The notes beneath the pieces are model-generated. The model had not been told where the DNA came from and did not search any database. It saw only the letters and a list, made by a program, of their open reading frames with translations. Positions 8,074 to 15,764 of a stretch of DNA of 64,000 nt are shown in pieces (position 1 is the first letter of the stretch; the number at the start of each line of letters is the position of its first letter). This stretch comes from Mesorhizobium sp. C432A (GTDB lineage Bacteria > Pseudomonadota > Alphaproteobacteria > Rhizobiales > Rhizobiaceae), in contig NZ_CP100470.1 of assembly GCF_030323145.1 (NCBI RefSeq), positions 3,203,001 through 3,267,000 of the forward strand, read 5' to 3'. The translations under genes and the position numbers were made by a program.

Positions 8074-9387
8074 ATGGCAGACATCCGCAACAATTTCGTC
8101 GGCATCAAATCGCCCAATCCGTTCTGGCTGGCTTCGGCGCCGCCGACCGACAAGGCCTACAATGTCATCCGCGCCTTCAAGGCGGGCTGGGGCGGCGTCG
8201 TGTGGAAGACGCTGGGAGAAGAAGGTCCGCCGGTGGTCAACGTCAACGGCCCGCGTTATGGCGCGATCTGGGGGGCGGACCGGCGCCTGCTCGGCCTCAA
8301 CAATATCGAGCTGATCACCGACCGCGATTTGCAGGTCAATCTGCGCGAGATCAAGCAGGTCAAGAAGGATTGGCCCGACCGCGCCATCGTCGTCTCACTG
8401 ATGGTGCCATGCGTCGAGGAAAGCTGGAAGGCGATCCTGCCGGTGGTCGAGGAGACCGAAGCCGACGGCATCGAGCTCAATTTCGGCTGCCCGCACGGCA
8501 TGTCGGAACGCGGCATGGGCGCTGCTGTCGGCCAGGTGCCGGAATATATCGAAATGGTGGTGCGCTGGTGCAAGGCCAACACCCGCATGCCTGTCATCAC
8601 CAAGCTGACGCCGAATATCACCGATGTGCGCAAGCCGGCGCGCGCCGCACTCTCCGGCGGAACCGACGCGGTGTCGCTGATCAACACCATCAACTCGATC
8701 ACCGGCGTCGACCTCGATAGCTTCGCCCCGCAGCCGACCATCGACGGCAAGGGCTCGCATGGCGGCTATTGCGGCCCGGCGGTGAAGCCGATCGCCATGA
8801 ACATGGTGGCCGAGATCGCCCGCGATCCGGAAACGCGCGGCCTGCCGATCTCCGGCATTGGCGGCATCACCACCTGGCGCGATGCGGCTGAATTCATGGC
8901 GCTCGGCGCCGGCAATGTGCAGGTGTGCACGGCGGCGATGACATACGGCTTCAAGATCGTGCAGGAGATGATCGCCGGTCTCGAAAACTGGATGGACGAG
9001 AAAGGCCACGCCTCGCTCAACGACATTGTCGGCCGCGCCACGCCCAACGTCACCGACTGGCAGTATCTCAACCTCAATTACATCGCCAAGGCGCATATCG
9101 ACCAGGACGCCTGCATCAAATGCGGCCGCTGCCACATCGCCTGCGAGGACACTTCGCACCAGGCGATCACCAACATGGTCGACGGCGTCAGGCATTTCGA
9201 GGTGATCGAGGCCGAATGCGTCGGCTGCAATCTGTGCGTCAATGTCTGCCCGGTCGAGAACTGCATCACCATGGAGCCGCTGGCCGCCGGCGTGATGGAC
9301 CAGCGCACCGGCAAGCCGGTGTCGCCGGTCTATGCCAATTGGACGACACACCCGAACAACCCGATGGCCAAGGTGGCTGCGGAGTAG
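8074..9387 (+). CDS. preA: NAD-dependent dihydropyrimidine dehydrogenase subunit PreA
   Basis: The 437-residue protein has a dihydroorotate-dehydrogenase-like TIM barrel (IELNFGCPHGMSERGMG, INTINSITGVDLDSF, ISGIGGITTWRDA). It ends with two 4Fe-4S clusters, CIKCGRCHIAC and CVGCNLCVNVCP. It is the pyrimidine-binding FMN subunit partnering PreT. By eye, the site aligned with the catalytic Cys of mammalian dihydropyrimidine dehydrogenase (ACGQ) reads AVGQ here; I recall Val also in E. coli PreA, so this is probably normal for bacterial members. A strong terminator follows. Confidence 0.92.
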   Translation: MADIRNNFVGIKSPNPFWLASAPPTDKAYNVIRAFKAGWGGVVWKTLGEEGPPVVNVNGPRYGAIWGADRRLLGLNNIELITDRDLQVNLREIKQVKKDWPDRAIVVSLMVPCVEESWKAILPVVEETEADGIELNFGCPHGMSERGMGAAVGQVPEYIEMVVRWCKANTRMPVITKLTPNITDVRKPARAALSGGTDAVSLINTINSITGVDLDSFAPQPTIDGKGSHGGYCGPAVKPIAMNMVAEIARDPETRGLPISGIGGITTWRDAAEFMALGAGNVQVCTAAMTYGFKIVQEMIAGLENWMDEKGHASLNDIVGRATPNVTDWQYLNLNYIAKAHIDQDACIKCGRCHIACEDTSHQAITNMVDGVRHFEVIEAECVGCNLCVNVCPVENCITMEPLAAGVMDQRTGKPVSPVYANWTTHPNNPMAKVAAE

Positions 9388-9401
9388 GGAACGGGTCGAA
9401 G

Positions 9402-9432
9402 AAAAAAGCGGCGCTTTCGAGCGCCGTTTTTC
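9402..9432 (+). terminator. Rho-independent terminator after preA
   Basis: CGGCGCT-ttcg-AGCGCCG is followed by TTTTT and preceded by an A-run, giving a stable hairpin with a U tract 22 bp after the preA stop. Confidence 0.85.
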
Positions 9433-9445
9433 ATTTTCCTATTGC

Positions 9446-9476
9446 AGATAAAATCTATCTGGGATAAAAGATATCC
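9446..9476. promoter_or_regulatory. Tandem inverted repeats before the Rrf2 gene
   Basis: AGATA-N5-TATCT (9446-9460) and GGATA-N5-TATCC (9462-9476) are two dyads of the same form, 16 bp apart, ending about 20 bp before the Rrf2-family gene. They are good candidates for its autoregulatory operator. Confidence 0.55.
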
Positions 9477-9496
9477 ATGAATAGGAGCGCAACATC

Positions 9497-10015
9497 GTGA
9501 AGCTGGGCGAGGGTGTAGAAGCGGCCATCCATTGCGCGGCCACACTGGCCAGCGTGGAGGGCAACAGCACGATGCCGGGTGCTGCTTTGGCAGAGTCCTT
9601 CGGCCTGTCGCCGAGCTATCTGCTGAAACATCTGAACCAGCTGACTGCTGCGCGCATCCTGGAATCGGTACCGGGACCGGCGGGCGGCTACCGGCTGGCT
9701 CGTCCGGCCGAGCGCATCACGCTGCTCGATATCGTGCTTGCGGTCGAAGGCCGTGAGCCGGCCTTCCGCTGCGGCGAGATCCGCCAGCGCGGTCCGGTCA
9801 AGATCGATGCTTCGGCCTATGTGAAGCCGTGCGGCATCAATGCCGCGATGCTGAAGGCCGAGCGCGCCTATCGCGCGGCCCTCGCGGAAACCCGGTTGTC
9901 CGACATCGTGGCTGATTACAAGGCCGAAGGCGATCCGCGATCGTTTGCCGCCAGCTGTGCCTTTGTCGCGCGCCATCAGCGGCCGCAGAAACCCGCTTCG
10001 ACCAAACAGATTTAA
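9497..10015 (+). CDS. Rrf2 family transcriptional regulator
   Basis: The 172-residue protein starts at GTG with KLGEGVEAAIHC and has the winged helix of Rrf2 proteins (SYLLKHLNQLTAARILES, PGGYRLARP-like turn at AGGYRLARPAERITLLDIV). Only two cysteines are visible in the ligand area (FRCGEI, KPCGIN), one short of the usual three-Cys iron-sulfur set, so cluster binding is uncertain. It is followed 31 bp later by an AhpD-like gene, suggesting control of a small redox-related operon. Two tandem dyads upstream suggest autoregulation. Confidence 0.85.
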   Translation: MKLGEGVEAAIHCAATLASVEGNSTMPGAALAESFGLSPSYLLKHLNQLTAARILESVPGPAGGYRLARPAERITLLDIVLAVEGREPAFRCGEIRQRGPVKIDASAYVKPCGINAAMLKAERAYRAALAETRLSDIVADYKAEGDPRSFAASCAFVARHQRPQKPASTKQI

Positions 10016-10046
10016 TCCCCGCCAAACAGATGTGAAAGGAAAGACG

Positions 10047-10505
10047 ATGAAACAGAGACTGCAATTCTTCGCCAAGGCGCCTGAGATCATGAAAGCCGTG
10101 TCGGCGCTCAACAAGGCGGTCGACGAATGCGGGCTTGAAGTGAGCCTGCTGCATTTGATCAAGCTCCGCGCCTCGCAGATCAATGGCTGCTCCTACTGCG
10201 TCGAGATGCACAGCCGCGAGGCGAGGCGCGATGGCGAAACCGAGACACGGCTCTATCTGGTTTCGGCCTGGAAGGAATCGCCGCTGTTTTCCGAGCGCGA
10301 ACGCGCGGCGCTTGCCTGGACCGAGGCAACGACCCTGATCGCCAACAATGTCGTTTCGGACGAACTCTATGCCCGCACGCTAGAGCACTTCTCGGAAGAG
10401 GAACTGGTCAAGCTGTCGGTCGCGATCGGCATGATCAACACCTGGAACCGGCTCTGCATCCCGTTCCACGCCATTCACCCGATGCCGGCTGCCAAAGCAG
10501 CCTGA
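10047..10505 (+). CDS. Carboxymuconolactone decarboxylase (AhpD-like) family protein
   Basis: The 152-residue helical protein carries the CxxC redox motif in INGCSYCVEMHSREAR, with the family's downstream His. AhpD-like proteins with this motif have thiol peroxidase or reductase activity. The start is the ATG after GAAAGGAAAGACG. It sits in an operon-like row behind the Rrf2 regulator and ahead of a DoxX-like protein, an arrangement consistent with a redox-responsive unit. The specific substrate is unknown. Confidence 0.85.
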   Translation: MKQRLQFFAKAPEIMKAVSALNKAVDECGLEVSLLHLIKLRASQINGCSYCVEMHSREARRDGETETRLYLVSAWKESPLFSERERAALAWTEATTLIANNVVSDELYARTLEHFSEEELVKLSVAIGMINTWNRLCIPFHAIHPMPAAKAA

Positions 10506-10520
10506 CCGTCCGTTAGTCAT

Positions 10521-10547
10521 GGAGCGCCGTGGAAAGGGCGGCGCTCC
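10521..10547 (+). terminator. GC-rich hairpin between the AhpD-like and DoxX-like genes
   Basis: GGAGCGCCG and CGGCGCTCC form a nine-pair stem just after the stop codon. No strong T-run follows at once, so it could be a partial terminator or an RNA-stabilising stem. Confidence 0.5.
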
Positions 10548-10580
10548 ACCTGTTTCATGCTTAAGTACGGGGAAGATTTC

Positions 10581-10958
10581 ATGCCTGTCGATTTGCCTTC
10601 GACCCTGTTGTTTCTCGGCCGCCTGTTGCTTGGCGGCGCCTTCGTTGACGCGGGACTGCGCAATGTTCAAAACGAGGCGTTCCTGACCGGGCTGATGGCC
10701 GCGCGCGGCGTGCCGCAGGCGAGATTGGCGTTGTGGGCCGGCATCGTCCTGCAGACCATTGCCGGCGCGCTGGTGATGGCCGGCCTGTGGACCGCGATCG
10801 CCAGTGCTGTGCTGGTGCTGTTTCTCATTGTCGCGACGCCGATGTTCCACAATTTCTGGGACCATCAGGGCCCGGACCGGGCCTCGCGCATCAACGGCTT
10901 CGTCGGCAACGTCGCCCTGGCCGGAGGCTTTCTCACGCTGATCGCACAGTCGCTGTAA
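10581..10958 (+). CDS. DoxX-like small membrane protein
   Basis: The 125-residue protein has about four transmembrane segments (LLFLGRLLLGGAFVDAGLRN, WAGIVLQTIAGALVMAGLW, VLVLFLIVATPMF) and the FHNFWDH element common in DoxX/DoxD members. GGGGAAG at good spacing supports the ATG at 10581 over one 24 bases upstream. It probably belongs to the Rrf2-AhpD-like transcription unit. Its stop is 2 bp from the stop of the convergent SDR gene. Confidence 0.75.
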   Translation: MPVDLPSTLLFLGRLLLGGAFVDAGLRNVQNEAFLTGLMAARGVPQARLALWAGIVLQTIAGALVMAGLWTAIASAVLVLFLIVATPMFHNFWDHQGPDRASRINGFVGNVALAGGFLTLIAQSL

Positions 10959-10960
10959 GG

Positions 10961-11683
10961 TCACGCCGCGAAGCGCAAACCGCCATCGCAGGTCAGCACC
11001 TGGCCGGTCATGAAGCCGTTGGAGACGAGAAAGGCGATTGCGCCGGCGACGTCTTCGGCGCGGCCGATCCTGCCCACCGGGGTTTTGCCGGCATATTCGC
11101 TGAACACCGCCTGCCGCTGGTCTTCGGCCAGGAAATCCCACCATGGCGTGTCGATGACGCCGGGGGCAACGACATTGACGCGCAGCGGCTTCAGTTCGAC
11201 CGCCAGGATCGGCACCACCGTCAACAGCATGCCGTTGACGGCGGCAATGCCAGCCACGCCGGGCGCCGACAATTGTGCCGACACCGCCGAGATGAAAGTG
11301 ACCGATCCCGATCTGTTGAGCGTCGGCAAGGCAGCCTGCAAACAGGACAGCTGCGGCCTGACTTTCTCGTCGACGCCGCCGGCGATGTCTGAGAGATCGA
11401 GGGTTTCGAACGGCCCAAGTCCCTTGCCGCCGCTGGCAGCCAGCACGAGGTGATCGAACGGTCCGAGTTCCCCAAAGAAATGGCGGACTTCGTCCGGCTT
11501 CGAAGCATCGAAGGCAGCTTTTTCGGCGGCGCCGCCGAGGCTCTTCCAGGCGCGGGTGAGCTTGTCCTGGCTTCGTCCGGTGATGGTCACCTTCATGCCT
11601 GGGCCTAGCAGTTTTCGCGCCGTCGCCAGGCCGATGCCGGATGAGCCGCCGATGACGACCGTGTGTTCGATCTTGCCGGTCAT
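10961..11683 (-). CDS. Short-chain dehydrogenase/reductase
   Basis: The 240-residue protein has the SDR nucleotide motif VIGGSSGIGLATA. The usual Ser-Tyr-Lys triad region reads FISAVSAQLSAPGVAGIAAVNG, so the YxxxK pair is not obvious; it may be an atypical member. The C-terminus (LVSNGFMTGQVLTCDGGLRF) is classical. It overlaps by 4 bp the stop of a second, frameshifted SDR gene upstream in the same operon. Substrate unknown. Confidence 0.8.
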   Translation of the reverse strand: MTGKIEHTVVIGGSSGIGLATARKLLGPGMKVTITGRSQDKLTRAWKSLGGAAEKAAFDASKPDEVRHFFGELGPFDHLVLAASGGKGLGPFETLDLSDIAGGVDEKVRPQLSCLQAALPTLNRSGSVTFISAVSAQLSAPGVAGIAAVNGMLLTVVPILAVELKPLRVNVVAPGVIDTPWWDFLAEDQRQAVFSEYAGKTPVGRIGRAEDVAGAIAFLVSNGFMTGQVLTCDGGLRFAA

Positions 11684-12500
11684 GAATGCTGTTCCTTCGA
11701 TTTTGCGGAGGCTTGGCCGACGAGGTCGAGGCTCAGGGTTCGCAATTGCTGTCTGGCCTTCGCGTCATAGGCTTGTGCGTCGGCGCGGGCCTCCCTTTGG
11801 CCGTCGGAATAGAGGCCGCTGCGGCCCTCCAGCGCGGGCGATGTCGCGAGGTTGAGAATGGCATCGGCGCCGGTTTCGACCGAGCTCCATGGCGTCACGC
11901 CGGCCTGGCGGACCATGGTGGTGTTCATGTAGCTCGCCGGATGCAGAGCGTTGACGGTGACGCCGCTGCCTTTCAACTCTCCAGGATCTGCGCCAGCTTG
12001 CTCTGGCAATAGGCGCGCACGCCGTCATAGGAACGTGTCAGCATGACGTCGCCGAAATCGATCGCCTGCTGGCCGGCCGAAGCGACGTTGATGATTCGCG
12101 CCGGCGAACTCGCCTTGAGCAGCGGCAGCAGTTCCGAGGTCAGCAGGAAACCGGCGAGATAGTTGACCGCAAAGCGCAGTTCGAAGCCGTCGGCGCTGAG
12201 CTGTCGCTTGGCGCCGGCCGTGCCGATGCCGGCATTGTTGATGAGGATGTCAAGCCGGTCGGTTTTTGCGCGTACGGCCTCGGCAAGGCGGCGGACCTCG
12301 GCTAGCGAGGCGAGGTCCGCGGCGAGGAACTCGGCTTTGCCGCCGGCGGATTCGATTTCTGCGACGGCTGCCTTGCCGCGAGCCGCGTCACGGCCATGCA
12401 CCAGCACGCGCGCGCCGCCGGCGCCCAGCCTTTGCGCGACGACACGGCCGACGCCATCGGTCGAACCGGTGATGAGGATTGTCTTGTCTTTCAGATCCAT
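11680..12500 (-). pseudogene. SDR family oxidoreductase gene broken by a frameshift
   Basis: The first part (from MDLKDKTILITGSTDGVG at 12500) is a good SDR N-terminus through VRAYCQSKLAQIL, which includes the YxxxK site. The frame then hits a stop after ES. The other frame resumes with GELKGSGVTVNALHPASYMN, the correct continuation. SDRs of this type usually have about six more residues between QIL and EELKG, so a short deletion not divisible by three near 11973-11992 is the likely cause. The C-terminal part runs to 11680. Confidence 0.75.
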
Positions 12501-12586
12501 ATTCAGAGCCTCCATCTCTCTGGATGGAAGATGGGGCGCCTGACGCAGCCCAAACAGTTCAAACTTTATCCTGGTATCAATACTGC

Positions 12587-12592
12587 TATAAT
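12587..12592 (+). promoter_or_regulatory. -10 element for a probably leaderless XRE gene
   Basis: A perfect TATAAT ends 7 bp before the ATG at 12600. Transcription would start at or next to the start codon, and no ribosome-binding site is visible, which suggests a leaderless mRNA. The -35 region is poor. Confidence 0.45.
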
Positions 12593-12599
12593 AGCTCTC

Positions 12600-13472
12600 A
12601 TGGATGCTCCCACGCACTCCGCTGAAGACAGCCGCCGGCGCGAGCTTGGCGCCTTCCTGCGCTCGCGCCGCGAAAGATTGACGCCGTCCGCCACCGGCAT
12701 CGCGACCGGCCTGCGGAGACGCACGCCAGGCTTGCGTCGCGAGGAAGTGGCGATGATCGCCGGCGTCGGCACCACCTGGTACACATGGCTGGAGCAGGGG
12801 CGCGAGGTCAGACCCTCGGTGGAGGTGCTAGCGGCGCTCAGCGAAGCGCTGCGCCTCGACCCCGTTGAAAGGCGGCATCTGTTCATCCTGGCAGGCCGCC
12901 AGCAACCGGAGAACCGCGTGGCTGCGCCGGAAAAGGTCGATGGCCCGCTGATGCATATGCTGGAGAGCCTGGTGCTGCAGCCGGCCTATGTCGTCGGGCG
13001 GCGCTGGGATGTGCTGGCCTGGAATCCGGCGGCGGTAGCGGTGTTCGGTGATTATGGCCTGCTAGAGGGCGACGCCCGCAACATCGTCCACATGGTGTTC
13101 ACCAATCCGCATCACCGGCGCCTGCTGGTTGACTGGGAGCAATTGGCGCGCACCGTGCTGGCCTCGTTTCGGGCGGAAAGCGCCCGCTATGTGGGCGATG
13201 CGGATTTCGAGCGGCTGATCGTGCTTATGACGCGCTCAAGTCCGGAGTTTCGCGACTGGTGGCCGCAACGCGACGTGGCACGCCGATTGTCGGGGGTGAA
13301 ACATGTCCGACATCCGAGAGCCGGCGCCATGACGTTCGAGCATATGAGCCTGTCGATCGACGACGGCTCGGACATGAAGCTGATCGTCTACACGCCGCTG
13401 GCCGAACAGAATTCGATTGAGAAGCTGCAGAATTTGCTTGAGGCGATGCCGGCGGAGCGCCGCAGCGCCTGA
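12600..13472 (+). CDS. XRE family regulator with MmyB-like ligand domain
   Basis: The 290-residue protein has an N-terminal helix-turn-helix (LGAFLRSRRERLTP, RRTPGLRREEVAMIAGVG, WYTWLEQGREVRPS). A C-terminal MmyB-type PAS-like domain follows (PAYVVGRRWDVLAWNPAAVAVF, ARNIVHMVFTNPHHRRL, FRDWWPQRDVARR). Such regulators usually control a divergent oxidoreductase gene. The divergent neighbour here is the frameshifted SDR at 12500, with only 99 bp between, so that SDR operon is its likely target. Confidence 0.85.
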   Translation: MDAPTHSAEDSRRRELGAFLRSRRERLTPSATGIATGLRRRTPGLRREEVAMIAGVGTTWYTWLEQGREVRPSVEVLAALSEALRLDPVERRHLFILAGRQQPENRVAAPEKVDGPLMHMLESLVLQPAYVVGRRWDVLAWNPAAVAVFGDYGLLEGDARNIVHMVFTNPHHRRLLVDWEQLARTVLASFRAESARYVGDADFERLIVLMTRSSPEFRDWWPQRDVARRLSGVKHVRHPRAGAMTFEHMSLSIDDGSDMKLIVYTPLAEQNSIEKLQNLLEAMPAERRSA

Positions 13473-13481
13473 CGCCCAAGG

Positions 13482-14111
13482 TCAGCCCTTCGGCTTCAGC
13501 CCATCAATGAACAACTGCTCCAGAAACCGCGCCGCATCCTCGAAGCGGCCGTCGCTGCCGCGGTCGGGCCCGAGCACCGCGCGGACCTGGACATCGAAAT
13601 CGGCATAGTGCTGCGTCGTCGCCCAGATCGAAAAGATCAGGTGCCAGGGATCGGTGCGGGCGATTTTTCCTGCGCGCATCCAGCCCTTGATGACGTTGGC
13701 CTTCTCGTCGACCAGCGTTTTCAGCTCACCCGCCAGCAGCGGCATGATGCGCGGCGCGCCTTGCAGGATCTCGTTGGCGAACAGCCGGCTCTCCCTGGGA
13801 AAATCACGCGCCATTTCGAGCTTGCGCCGGATGTAGCTCCTGAGCTCGGTCAGGGGGTCGCCGATGTCGTCGAGTTCACGTAGCGGCGCCAGCCACGTCG
13901 CCAGCAGCCGCTCCATCAGCGTTTCGTGGATGTCTTCCTTGCGGCGGAAATAATAGAGCAGGTTCGGCTTCGACATCCCCGCGGCCTCGGCGATCTGGTC
14001 GATGGTCGAGCCGCGAAAGCCGTTGGTGGAGAAGACTTCGAGCGCTGCTTCCAGGATCAGTTCACGCTTTTCCTGCTGGATGCGGGTGCGGCGAGGGGCT
14101 GAGCCTTCCAT
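13482..14111 (-). CDS. rutR: RutR-like TetR family regulator of pyrimidine catabolism
   Basis: The 209-residue TetR protein has an HTH at IDQIAEAAGMSKPNLLYYFRR and a ligand domain closely resembling E. coli RutR, including PLRELD, ESRLFANEILQGAPRIM, LKTLVDEKANVIKGWMRAGK and LIFSIWATTQHYADF. RutR binds uracil or thymine and releases its operator. It sits between the preTA part and the aminotransferase-carbamoylase-hydantoinase part of the pathway and diverges from the latter. The ATG at 14111 has AGGGG about ten bases upstream; a GTG 12 bases earlier is possible. Confidence 0.87.
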   Translation of the reverse strand: MEGSAPRRTRIQQEKRELILEAALEVFSTNGFRGSTIDQIAEAAGMSKPNLLYYFRRKEDIHETLMERLLATWLAPLRELDDIGDPLTELRSYIRRKLEMARDFPRESRLFANEILQGAPRIMPLLAGELKTLVDEKANVIKGWMRAGKIARTDPWHLIFSIWATTQHYADFDVQVRAVLGPDRGSDGRFEDAARFLEQLFIDGLKPKG

Positions 14112-14255
14112 GGCGCCGCTCACCCCTGCAAGCCTTGGCCGCAGGGTTCATCTGGACCAATTCTCTGGACCAGTTTTTCTCTTACCCGTGGAGCGCACTT
14201 CGCAGGCCGCATTTCCGCTAGTAATCCCTTGACCGCCGACAGGGCGGTGCTAACG

Positions 14256-14273
14256 TTTGTCCAATCGGTCAAA
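14256..14273. promoter_or_regulatory. Candidate RutR operator between rutR and the aminotransferase gene
   Basis: TTTGTCCAATCGGTCAAA is an 18-bp near-palindrome that differs at two bases from TTTGACCA-NN-TGGTCAAA, the RutR-type site. It lies in the divergent control region. Nearby at 14153-14177 the direct repeat TCTGGACCA occurs twice and may add weaker half-sites. Confidence 0.6.
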
Positions 14274-14366
14274 AATTTGCGTAGCATGAAAACGCAGCAA
14301 AGACCAAGCTTTGGAAAGACCAAGCGTTAGCCGCACCGAAACAGGTTACAAGGGGAAGTCTTGGTC

Positions 14367-15695
14367 ATGTCCAACCGGCTGAAAGTCACGCCGAACGATC
14401 TCAGCGCATTCTGGATGCCGTTCACGGCAAACCGGCAGTTCAAACAGGCGCCGCGCATGTTCGTGTCCGCCAAGGACATGCACTACACCACCAGCGACGG
14501 CCGCAAGGTGCTCGATGGCACCGCCGGCCTCTGGTGCGTCAATGCCGGCCATTGCCGTCCCAAGATCACCGAGGCGATCCAGCACCAGGCGGCCGAACTC
14601 GACTATGCGCCGGCCTTCCAGATGGGCCACCCCATCGTGTTCGAGCTGGCCAACCGCCTGGTCGATCTCGCGCCCAAGGGCATGGACCATGTCTTCTTTA
14701 CCAATTCCGGTTCGGAATCGGTCGAAACGGCGCTGAAGATGGCGATCGCCTATCACCGTGTGAAGGGCGAGGGCGCGCGCACCCGCCTGATCGGCCGCGA
14801 ACGCGGCTATCACGGCGTCAATTTCGGCGGTATCTCGGTCGGCGGCATCGTCACCAACCGCAAGATGTTCGGCACGCTGCTCGGCGGCGTCGACCACATG
14901 CCGCACACGCATCTGCCGGAAAAGAACGCCTTCTCCAAGGGCGTGCCGGAATATGGCGCGGAACTCGCCAACGAGCTGGAGCGCATCGTTGCCCTGCATG
15001 ACGCCTCGACCATCGCCGCCGTCATCGTCGAACCGGTCGCCGGCTCCACCGGCGTCATCCTGCCGCCGAAGGGCTATCTGCAGAAACTGCGCGAAATCTG
15101 CACCAAGCACGGCATCCTCTTGATCTTCGACGAGGTTATCACCGGTTTCGGCCGTCTCGGCGCGCCGTTCGCAGCGGATTATTTCGGCGTCACGCCCGAC
15201 ATCATGACCACCGCCAAGGGCGTCTCCAACGGCGTCATCCCGATGGGCGCGGTGTTCGTGAAGAAGGAAATCCACGACGCCTTCATGACCGGCCCCGAGC
15301 ACATGATCGAGTTCTTCCACGGCTACACCTATTCGGGCAATCCGATTGCGTGCGCCGCGGCACTCGGCACGCTCGACACCTACAAGGAAGAGGGCCTGCT
15401 GACCCGCGGCGAGGAACTGGCGCCCTACTGGGAAGATGCGCTGCATTCGCTGAAGGACGAGCCGCATGTCATCGACATCAGGAATATCGGCCTGATCGGC
15501 GCGATCGAACTGGCGCCGATCGCCGGCAGCCCGACCAAGCGGGCCTTCTCGGCCTTCGTCAAGGCGTTCGAGCGCGGCGCGCTGATCCGCACCACCGGCG
15601 ACATCATCGCGCTGTCGCCGCCACTGATCATCACCAAGGGCCAGATCAACGAATTGATCGACCATGTCAGAGAAGTGCTGAGGGCGATCGACTAA
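14367..15695 (+). CDS. Omega-amino acid (beta-alanine):pyruvate aminotransferase
   Basis: The 442-residue class III aminotransferase contains the PLP-pocket FFTNSGSESVETALK, the conserved Asp in LLIFDEVITGFGRLG, the lysine region TTAKGVSNGVIPMGA, and HGYTYSGNPIACAAA. It resembles beta-alanine:pyruvate aminotransferases, which turn the beta-alanine made from uracil into malonate semialdehyde. It starts the operon with the carbamoylase and dihydropyrimidinase, next to the RutR-like operator. AGGGGA at ten bases supports the ATG at 14367 rather than the TTG six bases before. Confidence 0.87.
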   Translation: MSNRLKVTPNDLSAFWMPFTANRQFKQAPRMFVSAKDMHYTTSDGRKVLDGTAGLWCVNAGHCRPKITEAIQHQAAELDYAPAFQMGHPIVFELANRLVDLAPKGMDHVFFTNSGSESVETALKMAIAYHRVKGEGARTRLIGRERGYHGVNFGGISVGGIVTNRKMFGTLLGGVDHMPHTHLPEKNAFSKGVPEYGAELANELERIVALHDASTIAAVIVEPVAGSTGVILPPKGYLQKLREICTKHGILLIFDEVITGFGRLGAPFAADYFGVTPDIMTTAKGVSNGVIPMGAVFVKKEIHDAFMTGPEHMIEFFHGYTYSGNPIACAAALGTLDTYKEEGLLTRGEELAPYWEDALHSLKDEPHVIDIRNIGLIGAIELAPIAGSPTKRAFSAFVKAFERGALIRTTGDIIALSPPLIITKGQINELIDHVREVLRAID

Positions 15696-15709
15696 TCTAT
15701 CCAGCCAGT

Positions 15710-15735
15710 CGGGCGGCGGCGGGAACCGCCGCCCG
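15710..15735 (+). other. Intercistronic hairpin
   Basis: CGGGCGGCGG and CCGCCGCCCG form a ten-pair stem around cgggaa between the aminotransferase and carbamoylase genes. There is no U tract, so it is more likely an RNA stability or attenuation element than a full terminator. Confidence 0.45.
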
Positions 15736-15764
15736 GTTGGTTATATGAAATGAGAGGACTTTGA

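Noticed and set aside
8470..8560. PreA as an inactive enzyme because the mammalian catalytic Cys position is Val
   Set aside because: From memory E. coli PreA has Val there too, so this is likely the normal bacterial form.
14153..14177. Direct repeat TCTGGACCA as a main RutR site
   Set aside because: It is a direct rather than inverted repeat; the near-palindrome at 14256 is a better candidate.
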